A DNA stretch of 64,000 bases, taken from positions 1,144,501-1,208,500 of the forward strand of contig JACTAT010000006.1 of the NCBI GenBank assembly GCA_014526335.1, given 5' to 3'. A program made the translations under genes and the position numbers. Below the pieces are notes generated by a model. The model was not told the DNA's origin and did no database searches. It saw nothing but the letters and a program-made list of their open reading frames with translations. Below are positions 13,201 through 22,657 of this stretch, one piece after another (position 1 is the first letter of the stretch; the number at the start of each line of letters is the position of its first letter). Source of the DNA: Chrysaora quinquecirrha (taxonomy: Eukaryota; Cnidaria; Scyphozoa; Semaeostomeae; Pelagiidae).

Positions 13201-16200
13201 GCTCTCCTCTTTTCTGCTTTAGCCTGCTCTGCATTGCCCTGTTCTTCTCTGCTCTGCTCTTTTCTCCTATGTTTTGCTCTGTTAGACTTATTACACGAGT
13301 CGTACTATTCGCAAACAACAATCAACAATTACCCGAACAACCACAACAACAGGTTGCTGTTTGCTTCATAGTATGAGGAAACAGCTGTATGTTGTTGTTG
13401 TTGTTGCTATTTTGGGAGGAAGGAAGCTACTGTCTTTTGCTGTCCTGCTTTCTGAAAGAGTGGGCACCTAATAACTTTTCTCTTTGGAAGGTAATAAGTC
13501 TACAGAAAGGTGTCTAACCACTGCTATACAACTGCTTCCCATGAAATAACTGTCCTTTCTAGTGGGCTCTTCGAAAGGGGCTCATTACTATCCGTATTTA
13601 GAAAATCTATGGAGTTTCTTACTTTGAAAGCCAATTGTTTTCTTTTACGATGTGCCAAATTTTCTAGGTATGGAACTTACGCAAAGGATCATGTGCTAGG
13701 TAAGATTATAAAGATTTACAATGGTTAATTTTCATGTGTCAATTATGGATTCAGTTTGAAGGTGTACAACAATGGGTCACGTCAATCATCAACTCAGTCC
13801 ACTTTTTGGCCTCCCAGATTGAGATTGTTCAGTTCTGGTATTAAAATGTAATCTTTTATCAATTAAGCATGGTTGAGTATGTATTGGAGGAACATGACTT
13901 ATGGATGGGTGGGGTGTTCTGCCGGGATTTTACAAACCCACCCACTTATAGGGCGTATTTTTTTGGCCACAATCTGTATTCAGCAGACCCCTTCTCTTTT
14001 CAGTAGACGTAAAAACATGTTTTTTGGTACCGTCTTCTGAAAACGGCAGCTTTAGAAGGCCTCTAAAACCTTCTGTGCACGAAGCTAGAAGGTTTCGCAG
14101 ACATCGCAAGGAATCTAGTTCTCGCTTAAAACGAATGGTTTAAGTCGAGGATTTCTGATCAGCCTACCGTTTTCGGCAACCATGTTGTTTTGGTACCGGA
14201 AACTTTTTCCTGTCAAGTCTACCGATTTTGGAAATTTGGAAGTCTGCTGAAAACAGAATGTTACCAAAATAATACGCCCATAATGTAGACACGGACTCTT
14301 TTTTTGGATAACAATAAGCGTAACATGAGAGAAATAAGCTATCTATGCCTAAGTATTAATTGTAATTGCATTACGAACATTCGATGCGATATTCGCACTA
14401 TTCAGACTAAAACAAGTGACTTTTCTGAGTTGTCTTCAATTTTCCAACTTTTGAATTATTTGGGGTTTTGATTAAAGTCGTACCCATGTTTAGAGAATTC
14501 TAGCGTCAAAAACCCACCCATATTAGCGATACATTACCGTACCAAGATTACATTAAGTACCCTCCCCCAGAGTCAGAAAAACGTTACGGTCACACGGTCA
14601 TTGACCGAAGGAATTTCAGTCAGTACAAAAAAGAATCTCAAGCCACACCCAAGAATTGCCTTTTTTCATTGTTAAGGGAGTAAGGTTTGCAGCTAGCGGT
14701 ACTTTAGTCTGGAGGAAGGTTAAACACTATTCTGGACTCTGCCCCCCCCCACGTTTTTATTTGTATTCCAAGTTTATATTCCAGCTAGAGCTACCTTTTT
14801 GCTCAAGGTTGATCAAGATTGAAATTGATTTTTTTCAAGATATATTTGAATATGTTGTTTTTGCGCAGGACTTTCTTGGGACACGATGGAGGCATTTGGT
14901 GCATAGAGCAAAAAGGCGATTTACTGGTCAGTGGATCTACGGACAAAACAGTAAGTCTAGTCTTGATTTATTAACACGAAGCGTTTTGTAAAATCGCTGA
15001 CGGCCAATATAATAGACAGTGTAGATCCTGACGCCTTTTAATGCTGCATTAAGGATCTGATGGTGGGGGTAGTTGCTGCCTTGCTCCCATCTTTTAAAAG
15101 CATCATGGTCCCCTATGCTTTCATGCTCCGGTCAATTTTAACCTTGTACTCCGAGTAATCTCCTTCAAAATAAATTCTCCAGAAATCCGTTTGCTCCCAA
15201 GCTCCCGATTTAGGTCTTCCTCCCTTGGTCCCAAGAACCCCATCAGAGCCTAAGATTTTCTTTACATACATTCAACCGGTGCTCGTCGCTTCCATTTTTC
15301 AAGCAACTTTAGTTATGGATCCTATGATATAAAACAACTTGAAAAATATTTTAGAAGCAAAAATAAGTACAATGCCATTCTGTAAATAACTATATCTTTT
15401 GTTTTGATAATCGCAGGCTAAAATCTGGAACCTCAGACACTGCAGATTAAAGTCGACATTAGTTGGTCATGTTAGTGCTATATTTAGTGTTGATTTTGAC
15501 CAAGAACGTGGTGTAGTTTTCACTGGATCAGCTGATAAGGTTCGTAACAATATCACATCCTTTTAGTTTTACGCAAACTTAAAGCTAATAGAGGCAGCTA
15601 ATAAAACTTGGGAAACATGTCGGCCTTTCAAAGAAGCTAAGCGAGCTTAAGCAAAGTATTCAAAAGAAAGCGATAGAGGCAGAGAGGTTATCAGGAGAGT
15701 AGGTCGTAGTATGTTCTCTTACAATGCAGCAGATTTTGCCGGAAAAATTGCAGCAACTACATTGATTAACTTCAAACTGACGTCAGTGACATCCACCACT
15801 GTATTTATGATATCCCTACCCGCAACTCATGGTTTCCCTCTACCGTAATGAACATCAACCATTGTACTCATGGTATCCCTCCACCGTACTTATGGTATCT
15901 CTCCACTGTGATGCAAATTCACCACTGTACTGCCCATACGTTGTGTGGTGATCTTGTTGCGGAAAATTTTCATGTCCCAGAGGTATGAAAAGCATTTGCA
16001 TTGTGTCATGCATTAGAGATCTTGTGCAGACAATTCAACCGATCTGCAATTCTTTTAGAGCGAAAATTGCCCAAGACAGCTTTAGGGCAGTCTAGTTTAT
16101 AGTTTATAGTTGTTTTCAAGTATCCGGCAAACTTCCATTTCTACTGCTGGCTGGTCTTGCTAATTTAGAGGTCTCATTCACACAGCAGCCATTTTTGGAG

Positions 16201-19000
16201 TATCAACGCCAGGCCAGCTTCTTCACTGGCATGGAGGTTAGCCACTACCAGAGGGTTTTTTATGTCCTCAATGTTTCTTTACCGTCACAGTTTTTTTGTG
16301 ACGGGCCCGCTATTTTGCGTGGTCCTCTGAGTCACAGAGAGAAAACCTTGTAATTTCTGCTCCCTAGCCTGGATTTGAACCAAAGACCTTAAGCACAAAT
16401 GACTCCGATGCTAAGCACTAGACTATCCTCTACCATGCTATGCAGTCTCATTTATACTGTTTACAAATCATTTTCAATCCTTATTTTCATGATCTTTTCT
16501 AGACCGTTCGAATGTGGTGCATGGCAACGTCTGAATGCCTAAAATGCGTCTTAGTTGCAACAGATAACTTTCCCATCACTGCAATTAGTTATCATGAGGT
16601 AAGAAGAGTATTTATTTAAAAGCAAATATGTATAATTTTATTCTTTGGTACCAGAATTGAAAATGCTATTTAAAATACTCTCAGGGGCGGACTGGCAGGG
16701 ATGCTAGGTTGCGATTGCAACCCGAGCCTTCTTGTTATATAGGGTCTTGACTGTTTCTGTTGTTTGTTGGGAAAATCTCTTCGATTTCGTGGGATTTCGA
16801 AGAGATTTGGATTGGTTTCGCTCAGTCTGAAAACAGTTGGAAATGACAGAAATTGTTTCTAAATGCAGATAATTGGAAAAAAGTAGAAATAAAAAGATAA
16901 TCAGCTTATGCGCACAAAAATATGGAAGCAAGAAAATATAGAAATGCAAATATATGTATAAAAGGGAGACGATTTTACCATCAAAATATCCCAAAAAGAA
17001 ATGAAGTATTAACATGAACAGTAGCCCTTGCCTTGAATGGAATTTTTACACAGGAGCTCGCTAGAAGCAACTAACAACACAAATTGTTATAGTGAAAACA
17101 GGCCCCTTTTACTGGAAATAGCAACCCTTGGGATTCGGTCAGTCCGCCTCTGAATACTCTGTCATCCTTATGTGACCTATTACAGTCTCCCCCACCTTAG
17201 CATCCTCGGTAAGGGTTTTTCTTCCTGATTTGATTTCTAATCCTTCGGTTTTGTAGGGCTTGATTGCTTGCTCATTCTGGCACACTATTTCAATATGGAA
17301 TACAAAATCATGGGAATGTGTAGGAACATTACGAGGGCACAGAGAAAGGTAAGAGGCACAGACGCTATTGTTCCCCCTCTACCAATAGAAAACCATTACG
17401 ACTAGCTTCATCTAAGTAGAGCTTGATAAAGATCTCTTGAAAGCCATAATCTATTGCTAAACTAGGAGACTTGTCGCGCGCGACATTGTATTCGGCGTGT
17501 CTCCAAGGGTGGCTAAACATGCGAGTGACAAGCGAGCAACATGTCCCCCGAGTCATTTGCATGTCGCGGAGACAAGAAATATTTCTGTTGTCTGCCAGAG
17601 TTATTTGCGTGTCTCTTGCTACAAATTTTGCTGCGCGCTACAAAGTTTCCCAGGTTGCTAAACTGGATGACACCGAGGGGACATCAATGTCGCGTGCGAC
17701 ATGTCTCCTAGTTTAGCAGGGCCTATACTATTAAATGCTTCAAATTTAACGTATTTCCTTGAATGAGGACCACCCCTCGAATAAGCGAGCGCCCTGTTTG
17801 GATTGAGCTGCCCAACTTGTTGATCCCAGACACTCTTTTTATGGTGTATGTGCAAGCTCCTGATTTGAGAGATTAAGAGATACCTTTTACTAGCTGCCGC
17901 AAAACTTAGTTTTCGTCAGAACGTTAGTTTATCCATCAATTTTCAAGAATTGCTTCTCTTTGAGACGAACTTTCAAATAAGCACCCAGGGCTTTTAATCA
18001 AGGAAATACGGAATTTTATTTGATTCTCTTCGGAACATAAAGCACACCATGTGGTTGGTTCTAAAGCGAAATTCTTAAAACCGACCACCTCGGTTTGATT
18101 AGGTTTAAAAATATGACTTCACTCTAGTAAATGCAAATTATTGTCTTTCTTTCTAGGGTAGAGACTTTACAGTTATCATCTCGGATGACGAATTCTAAAT
18201 CTTCAATGAGCGTTCTCGTTAGCTGTTCAAGAGATGGAAAAGTCAAATATTGGGATGTTGCAAAGTGAGTAATTATTCATCAAACATTGCTCTCGTTCAG
18301 TCTAAAAAACTTTCATATGCCGTAAACCTGATCGTAGACTGTTGGCGACCGTCTGCGATCATCAATGACAATATGCTGCTTGTCCGCGATGATTGATGAT
18401 CCTACGTCCCCTGTGCTGTCACTTGTGGGGCAGAAAACAAAGAAGATTTTTCGCTTGATTTGATACAAGCAAGCATGGAATGTTTTAGAAGTTTTTCAGA
18501 AACATTACTGAAGGAATTCAGCTTGCCAAACAATGTTTGTGACGTGGCCAAACGCAAAGTAAAGCAAAGTGTAAAGTAAAGGCCCTTGCCAAACGATCGA
18601 AAATTGTTGGTCAGACTTTTGAGATTTTGCTTTTTCATGCAATGTTCGACCGCTTTGCTACGTCGCAAAACATTGCTTGGCAAGCAGATTCCTTCAGTAA
18701 TGTTTTGAAAATCTTTAAACATTCTATTCTTGTTGTATCAAGCAAGAAATGCTTGACGAGCAATGTTTTGTGACGTGGCCAAATCAAACATTGTGTTTGA
18801 CAAGCATGTTTGATCGGTTTGTTTAACAGTTTGCAAACCCTTTACGCTTGCTATTATAAACTAGTGTTTTTCCTTTTAGTGGCACTTGCTTACAATCCTT
18901 CAGAGGCCACGAAGACTCCATAACATGTGTCATATTTGATGATACGAAGATAGTTACAGCATCACAAGACTCTACTGTAAAGGTATGGGATTTTCTGTAG
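1239..19000 (+). CDS. F-box and WD40-repeat protein (SCF ubiquitin ligase substrate receptor), multi-exon
   Basis: Spliced model, exons: 1232-1325 (ATG at 1239), 5245-5353, 7592-7674, 7788-7886, 8425-8497, 9409-9523, 10755-10817, 11786-11837, [one exon not found], 13668-13699, 14869-14950, 15417-15539, 16503-16598, 17257-17348, 18157-18264, 18880-19000 (TAG). Every junction seen is GT-AG and keeps frame. About 444 codons are recovered. The F-box is in exons 4-5 (RDFISMLPRDISIKILSYL, then a Trp in CLTWKERASDDSLWRGKC). It is preceded by a Trp-rich segment (GWFKNRWNDWQRKEFLQ). Seven WD40 blades follow, with signatures ASGSVDKTIKIW, VWNLRKGSCA, VSGSTDKTAKIW, FTGSADKTVRMW, CSFWHTISIW, VSCSRDGKVKYW and TASQDSTVKVWDF. 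By family knowledge the F-box binds Skp1 and the propeller binds the substrate of a cullin-1 E3 ligase. The exact paralogue (FBXW2-, FBXW7-like or a lineage-specific one) is unresolved. A 5' UTR exon upstream is likely, because an acceptor (CTCTCTTAG) precedes the ATG. Blade 2 is incomplete: exon 11786-11837 ends in phase 0 and 13668 starts in phase 0, but about 26 residues are missing between them. Confidence 0.85.
1750..2010 (-). mobile_element. tRNA-derived SINE (family B)
   Basis: On the minus strand it opens with a tRNA-like head: box A TGGCGCAGTGGTTAGCGCGC (1994-1975) and box B GGTTCGAGCC (1950-1941), spaced as in a tRNA. A tail unrelated to tRNA follows. It is absent from the matching site in the second tandem unit, so it arrived after the duplication or was lost from unit 2. 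Confidence 0.75.
2028..2333. mobile_element. Foldback element, CAAACGATCAAACATT family
   Basis: GGCCATTGCCAAACTATCAAAC begins it and TTTTTGATCGTCTGGC ends it. The middle has AATGTTTTGTGATGTGGCC. Related copies lie at 3385, 18440, 40797, 52523, 53590 and 63118, all sharing CAATGTTTTGTGACGTGGCC and GTTTGATCGTTTGGCCAGGG words. Confidence 0.6.
2836..3238. mobile_element. Foldback MITE, ACACGC..TTTATAAG family (AAGGAAC subtype)
   Basis: The left terminus ACACGCTTTTTTTATAAAG is mirrored by CTTATAAAAAAAGCGTGT. Inside, repeated CCTTA/TTAAGGAAC words flank a conserved core with TAAGACCACTGTATGTGCAG. No coding capacity. Confidence 0.75.
3385..3675. mobile_element. Foldback element, CAAACGATCAAACATT family (second tandem unit)
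   Basis: Parallel copy of the 2028 element inside the second tandem unit. GGCCATTACCAAACGGTCAAA is its left word and TTTTTGATCGTTTGACGAG its right word. Confidence 0.6.
4204..4605. mobile_element. Foldback MITE, ACACGC..TTTATAAG family (AAGGAAC subtype)
   Basis: Same ends and core as the 2836 copy, being its counterpart in the second tandem unit. The 122-residue reverse ORF that overlaps it is made of this element plus flank and is not a gene. Confidence 0.75.
5505..5728. mobile_element. Short foldback element with arms of about 90 bp
   Basis: The left arm (5505-5600, with GCAAAAGATGGCCGC) and right arm (5638-5728, with GGCGGCCATCTTTTGCGGAA) are near-complementary and separated by about 40 bp. 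It lies just after F-box/WD40 exon 2 and would form a long hairpin in the transcript. Confidence 0.75.
5769..6018. mobile_element. Foldback MITE, ..TTTAATAAG family (AAGCAAC subtype)
   Basis: ACACTTTTTTTAATAAGCAA on the left, TTGCTTATTATAAAAAAAGT on the right, with CAACTTTGGGGCTG and CAACTTTGAGGGCTG inside. It is a sibling of the ACACGC family in which the repeated word is GCAAC instead of GGAAC. Confidence 0.7.
6050..6452. mobile_element. Foldback MITE, ACACGC..TTTATAAG family, inverted orientation
   Basis: It runs in the opposite orientation to the 4204 copy: TTTATAAGGAACCTACCTC first, then AGTTCCTTAATAGTTCC, the AGAGAGACACTTG core, and TTATAAAAAAAGCATGT at the end. Confidence 0.75.
6453..7591. 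other. Intron sequence without recognised features
   Basis: F-box/WD40 intron 2, right part. A short local palindrome (GGGGCTGAGCCCCCC near 7155 and GGGGGGCTTCGCCCC near 7193) is the only structure seen. The 77-residue reverse ORF at 6817-7050 has no recognisable motif. Confidence 0.4.
8063..8206. mobile_element. Short foldback MITE, TAGACTTATTAC family
   Basis: Left TAGACTTATTACACGAGTC, right GGAAGGTAATAAGTCGA, with complementary ACAACAACAAC and GTTGTTGTAGTTGTT arms between. Sits in the intron after exon 4 of the F-box/WD40 gene. Confidence 0.7.
9105..9342. mobile_element. CpG-rich MITE, CTAAAC-AGGAGACATGT family, copy 1
   Basis: It shares GGAGACATGT, CGCGCGACATTGTATTCG, CATGCGAGTGACAAGCGAGC and GGAGACAAGAAAT with the copy at 17450. 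It is open in several frames, giving four overlapping 60-90 residue ORFs that are repeat-derived. It ends about 70 bp before exon 6 (9409). Confidence 0.75.
10137..10386. mobile_element. Foldback MITE, AATAAGCAAC subtype
   Basis: ACACTCTTTTTAATAAGCAA on the left and GCTTGCTAAAAAAAAAGAGT on the right, with AGTTGCTT words inside. The 76-residue ORF across it is repeat-derived. A core fragment of the related AAGGAAC family (AGAGAGACACTTG) follows at about 10500-10690. Confidence 0.65.
11985..13282. repeat. Pyrimidine-rich satellite (CTGCTCT-based), 155-bp higher-order unit
   Basis: About 1.3 kb built from CTGCT/CTTTT/CTCTG words. The landmark GCATTGACCTGTTC recurs at 12595, 12750, 12905 and 13080, so the larger unit is 155 bp with one variant spacing. 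Stop codons are rare on the plus strand, which yields six overlapping Leu/Cys/Ser ORFs in all frames; these are not genes. It fills the intron where the missing WD40 exon should be. Confidence 0.9.
13283..13502. mobile_element. Foldback MITE, TAGACTTATTAC family
   Basis: Left TAGACTTATTACACGAGTC and right GGAAGGTAATAAGTCTA, with CAACAACA and TGTTGTTGTTGTTG between. It directly abuts the end of the pyrimidine satellite. Confidence 0.75.
13890..14575. mobile_element. MITE with ACCCACCCA words, interrupted by a nested element
   Basis: Left GGGTGGG..GGGATTTTACAAACCC and right AAAACCCACCCATATTAGCG..GTACCCTCCCCC match the uninterrupted copy at 21664-22024. The third copy is at 33850-34160. The insert at 13951-14280 splits it. 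Confidence 0.7.
13951..14280. mobile_element. Nested MITE with GGGCGTATT ends and TA target duplication
   Basis: It begins GGGCGTATTTTTTTGGCC and ends CCAAAATAATACGCCC. The flanks read CACTTATA before and TAATGTA after. The paralogous empty site near 21734 reads CACTTATAATGTA, so the TA is a target duplication. Confidence 0.75.
16190..16437 (-). mobile_element. tRNA-derived SINE (family C)
   Basis: On the minus strand: box-A-like TAGAGGATAGTCTAGTGC, then box B GGTTCAAATCC (16381-16371), then a non-tRNA body that includes AAACCCTCTGGTAGTGGC and GAAGCTGGCCTGGCGTTGAT. The body recurs without its head at 40374-40500. Confidence 0.7.
17450..17729. mobile_element. CpG-rich MITE, CTAAAC-AGGAGACATGT family, copy 2
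   Basis: Full copy with inverted ends: GCTAAACTAGGAGAC on the left, GTCTCCTAGTTTAGCAGG on the right, and CGCGCGACATTG answered by CAATGTCGCGTGCGAC. About 280 bp. Small ORFs in it are repeat-derived. Confidence 0.8.
17757..17995. repeat. Dispersed repeat, AAATAAGCGC-CCC..TGCTCCTCTTTGAGA type, copy 1
   Basis: Text such as CCCTCGAATAAGCGAGCGCC, ATTGAGCTGCCCAACTTGTT, and later TTGCTTCTCTTTGAGACGA-CTTTCAAATAAGC recurs at 21440-21620 and 24840-25280, with a short piece at 62745-62805. No ends or coding seen. Confidence 0.6.
18440..18830. mobile_element. Foldback element, CAAACGATCAAACATT family
   Basis: CCCTTGCCAAACGATCGAAA and TTTTGTGACGTGGCCAAA words arranged as in the 2028 and 52523 copies. 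It ends about 50 bp before the last F-box/WD40 exon. Confidence 0.6.
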
Positions 19001-19456
19001 CTTGATTTGGACATGGAGCTGTAGACCTACAGAGAGGGCCAGTCGATAAATCAACAGTATCATCACCAAGACCATATGGACAGGACCAAAACATGTACAC
19101 ATAAGGAAAACAGTTTTGCTTGCTGTCCCAAATTATTTGTGAAACATGGGAACGCACTTGAAACATGTTTTAGAGAAGGGTAGAGGGAGGGGGGTTTAAA
19201 AGATGGTTGAAAATCAATCGAAAAACCAAGTGTTCTTATAAAGAAAAGCGTGCACTGTGTACTTCGCAGTTTTCTACCCGTTTTTCTGAAGCCAAGTTGA
19301 TCCCTATATAATGATTAGTATCCTACATACAAGGAGTAGTTTTATCAAAGACTCTTAAATATTTTTAAGCCAAATTTTACATAGATGTAATATATTTTAA
19401 ATTAGTTTCGTTATTTTACTTTTTCTCAATTTTATATCGATTTTACCTTTCTTGAA

Positions 19457-19754
19457 GGCCGGATTACACTCGCATCTTCAGGTAAAAGTTGCTTCACATT
19501 TTTTCTGTGATCGCAGACAATGAGAGAATATGACAGTGTAAAACCCCTTACAAGTTTCTCGAAGTTGCTTGCAGATGAGGCTTTGGCGAGGTTTTTAATC
19601 GCTGATCAAATTGTTCCTCTTTAATTCTTTATCCTTCAAGCAACTACGAGCAACTTGTAGGGGTTTTACACTGTCATATTCTTTCGTTGTCTGCGATCAC
19701 AGAAAAAATGTGAAGCAACTTTTACCTGAAGATGCTAGTGTAATCCGGCCTTAA
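19457..19754. mobile_element. Foldback element with near-perfect arms of about 100 bp
   Basis: Left arm 19457-19558 starts AAGGCCGGATTACACTCGCA; right arm 19650-19754 ends with the complement TAGTGTAATCCGGCCTT. The arms share TGTGATCGCAGACAA, GACAGTGTAAAACCCCT and AGTTGCTTCACATTTTTTCT. It lies between the F-box/WD40 stop and methyltransferase copy 1, and is absent from the second duplicated unit. Confidence 0.9.
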
Positions 19755-19940
19755 AGCCAAGTTTCTTCTAGCTTAGCAATTTTATCATTCATATGTCGAC
19801 GTCTTTGTTCATTCAGATAAGTTATATTGGTGTTGGTTCATCTGAATTCACACGAAAAGCTAGAATCCTTATTGGTGGTTTTTTTTGCACTGTCTTTCTG
19901 ACTACACATTGTGTTGCAGCCCGGCTAATGCACTACAGGT

Positions 19941-20106
19941 GAAGGTCAAATGGTGTTTTAGCGCCAGTTGCTAGGCTCTCAGTAGTAGGTTAACTAATCG
20001 AGACCTTGCCCTGGCTGGGACGCTGCCGTGGCTGGGCTCGAACCCTGACCGCACTGAGCTTCTGACACCACGAGTCAGCTGGATTACACCACGATGCCAC
20101 AGCACT
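19941..20106 (-). mobile_element. SINE family A copy
   Basis: Matches the other family A copies through AGTAGGTTAACTAATCGAGA, GGCTGGGACGCTGCCGTGGC and the AGCTGGATTACACCACGAT tail. Confidence 0.75.
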
Positions 20107-20518
20107 ATTTCGCTAACATTACTGTGGAATCTCCTACAACCTTTGCTGGGCTTTCTATTATTTTCATAGAAAATTCCCTCGGAAATCCTTTTGTGTCAAT
20201 GGGCATTTACGAGGAGTAAAATGACCCTCGGGTTGGAAGAGATTATGCTAAGGAATGACCAAACTTGATGCCACTTTTTGCCAGAGTAACCTTGATACCT
20301 TAGCCACTTTGTCTACATAAAAATGGAAAATATAAGTCTGTACTGATGAACTACAGCCCTCAACCATGTTTTGAAGATTTGCCTAGAAAAACAGTCAATA
20401 AAAAAAGCATTCCTATATATAATTAATATTATATTCAAGATAAAAAAATCATCCATTTGGTACAAGTTAAGGATAAAAATCGCAAGAAAAATATGCTTTC
20501 TCTCAGAAATTTTGAAAT

Positions 20519-22607
20519 CTATTTAGTGGCAATATAATGAAGATTGAAGTCACCATAATAACTCTTTACCTCTACATTCTCAAATCCAGCATCTTTTAGC
20601 ATTTTCACAGCAAGCTCTTGTCCCCAGCATGTCCCAAGACCAGCACCACCATCAAAGAACAAACTGACTGGCATGCAGTGAAATAGACTTATTGTGTATT
20701 TAAGAGGTGCATTTGACATACCAATGTTATCTACAGGGTTGCTGTGTGCATTTACGTCAACCATTGAGAAAATACCTCCAGGTTTGAGCATGCGGAAAAT
20801 GGCAGACAAGCAGTCTGCTGGATGTGCCTGATCATGAATTGCATCATAAGCGGAAACATAATCAAACATCTCGGCGAATTCCGGATCATAGATTCCACAA
20901 TCTTGAAGCTTGAAGTAAGCATTTTGCAGTCCCTTTTCTGTTGCCTTTCTTTCTGCTGTCTTGATTGCTTCTTTGTCAAAATCAAAACCATAAAAATCAC
21001 TTTTTGGGTATCGTTCACTCATGATCAAACTTGGCACACCATAGCCACAACCTATATCCAGACACTTTATACCAGCTTCCAACTTTTCAGGTAGACCTTT
21101 GATTGACGGAATGTGATTCTGCAACAAGATGAGATTATGACCTTGTTCTGAAATGTTGTTCATGAGTTGATGGAAACCTACATAGCTTGAATAGGGTATT
21201 CCACCCCCTTTTCTAAAGCACTCATCTAATTGGGGCATGACTGGTGGAAACAGGGCACAAAGCTCAAGACCACTGATTGCAGCTTGGAAGTAGGGAACCC
21301 GATCTCTGGGTAGAAAATATGTGTTTTCTTCTTTGTTCATAGTGAAGACCTCAGATGTTACCATTATTGCTAGCCATTCCCTTACATACCTAAGAATAAG
21401 CACAATTTTTACTAAATAAAAAACGTATTTCTCAGCTAAGCATCCGCCCTTGAATAAGCCCCCCCCCCCTCTGGATTTATCTGCCCAACAGGTTGGTCCC
21501 AGACAATCCATTCATAGCACATGTGCAAGCTCCTCGTTTATTTTTATCATTATAAATTTTCAAATTGTTGCTCCTCTTTGAGATGGATTTTCAAACAAGC
21601 GCCCTGGGTGAAGAAATACGGTAGTACTATTAGTAGTAGGGTGAATCTCAAAGTGTCTTTTACTCCCGGGGGGGGGGGTACTTCACTTATGAATGGACGG
21701 GGATGTGCCGCCCAGATTTCGGAAACCCACCCACTTATAATGTAAACCTTTGCAGAAACAGACCCTATTTTATGAGTAGAAATAAGCGGAATATGAGAAT
21801 AATAAGACTTTCTAGACCTATTTATTGCTTGATATTGTACTACGAACATCTTTGACGCGATTTTGCCACTTTTCTGACCGAATTAAAGTTAAACTTTCGA
21901 CTTTTCTTCAATTTGCCACCCACTTTTATCGGGTTATGGTTAAAATCATACCCATGTTTAGAGAATTTCAGGGCAAAAAACCCACCCATATGGGCGGCAC
22001 ATACCCGTACCCTACCCCCCCGGGCTTTTACTCAATAAGGCACATTTGCACATGCGCAATTGGCACGGCTCGGCACATGCTTTCTTTAATTAGAATACTT
22101 AAGTCTTTATTTCGCAAAAATCTATTTTTAGATCCTTTTCGAAACGTTTTGAACTGAAGCAGAAATACAGGGATTTCCCATTGAAATGTTTTTCTTCGGA
22201 TGACCATATCTCAGCCAATGTTCGATTATTTAACTGATTTTGCACGCTTATACGCATTACTTTTGACACTCTTTCACAAAATGAAGAGCACATTTCGAAA
22301 TTCTAAAAATAGATTTTTGATGACGTCACACTTAGGTACTCTATTGACATCAAATTACAATTAAAGACAGTCTTGCGATCAAGGCCAAAGGTTGGGGCTA
22401 TAGTATCATTTCCACGTGACTTTTGTACCTTTCATTTAGGCCCGCTTTCTGTGCAATATCAGCGGAAGATTTCGGTTCTGTAAAGTCACTCATGACCTTG
22501 AATAAACCAAGACGATGTCCCAGCGAAATACCATGTCCTAATGCTGTGTGGTTGACGACTGCTTCCATTTTTTTGGAGAAATCGTCGGTGCTCTTTTTCT
22601 CCGCCAT
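20519..22607 (-). CDS. SAM-dependent methyltransferase, Rv2258c-like, copy 1
   Basis: Two coding exons on the minus strand: 22607-22429 (start ATG at 22607-22605, MAEKKSTDDFSKK) and 21389-20519 (stop TAG at 20521-20519). The intron is GT-AG, and the joined codon AG|G gives NER-YVREW. The product is 349 residues. The N-terminal part, about residues 10-65, looks like a winged-helix or dimerisation segment (NHTALGHGISLGHRLGLF, then a SSADIAQKAGLNER helix). The Rossmann-fold methyltransferase starts at motif I, CLDIGCGYG, at about residues 169-177, with an acidic FYGFDFD strand and MLKPGGIFSMVD further on. By family resemblance it transfers a methyl group from S-adenosylmethionine; the substrate is unknown. 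A pyrimidine tract and TTTGCAG stand just before the GGAACCAGTC-ATG, so a 5' UTR exon is expected. No upstream exon was found, because a relic of the F-box/WD40 exon begins about 50 bp from the ATG. Relative to copy 2 it lacks three residues (LELC against LLFEELC). Confidence 0.88.
21440..21620. repeat. Dispersed AATAAGC repeat, copy 2, in methyltransferase 1 intron
   Basis: CCTTGAATAAGCCCCCC, TTGTTGCTCCTCTTTGAGAT and TTTTCAAACAAGCGCC match the 17757 and 24840 copies. Confidence 0.55.
21664..22024. mobile_element. MITE with CCCGGGGGGG ends, ACCCACCCA family (uninterrupted copy)
   Basis: CCCGGGGGGGGGGGTAC on the left and GTACCCTACCCCCCCGGG on the right; GGGATGTGCCGCCCAG is answered by GGGCGGCACATACCC. 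Non-coding. It sits in the intron of methyltransferase copy 1. Confidence 0.8.
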
Positions 22608-22657
22608 GACTGGTTCCCTGCAAATTTCAAAAGGAAGAGGAAGAAAGAAAGGGTCAA

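Noticed and set aside
12028..13376. Several overlapping long ORFs (up to 244 residues)
   Set aside because: They are translations of the CTGCTCT satellite in all three frames, low in complexity and without start, splice or family support.
13503..13667. Candidate for the missing WD40 exon between CTACAG and the next exon
   Set aside because: The frame required for WD40 phase contains a stop at once and no WD-type residues (SGS..D..VW) appear.
16365..16437. Possible true tRNA gene on the minus strand
   Set aside because: Same reasoning: promoter boxes are conserved but it is attached to a repeated SINE body (seen again at 40374).
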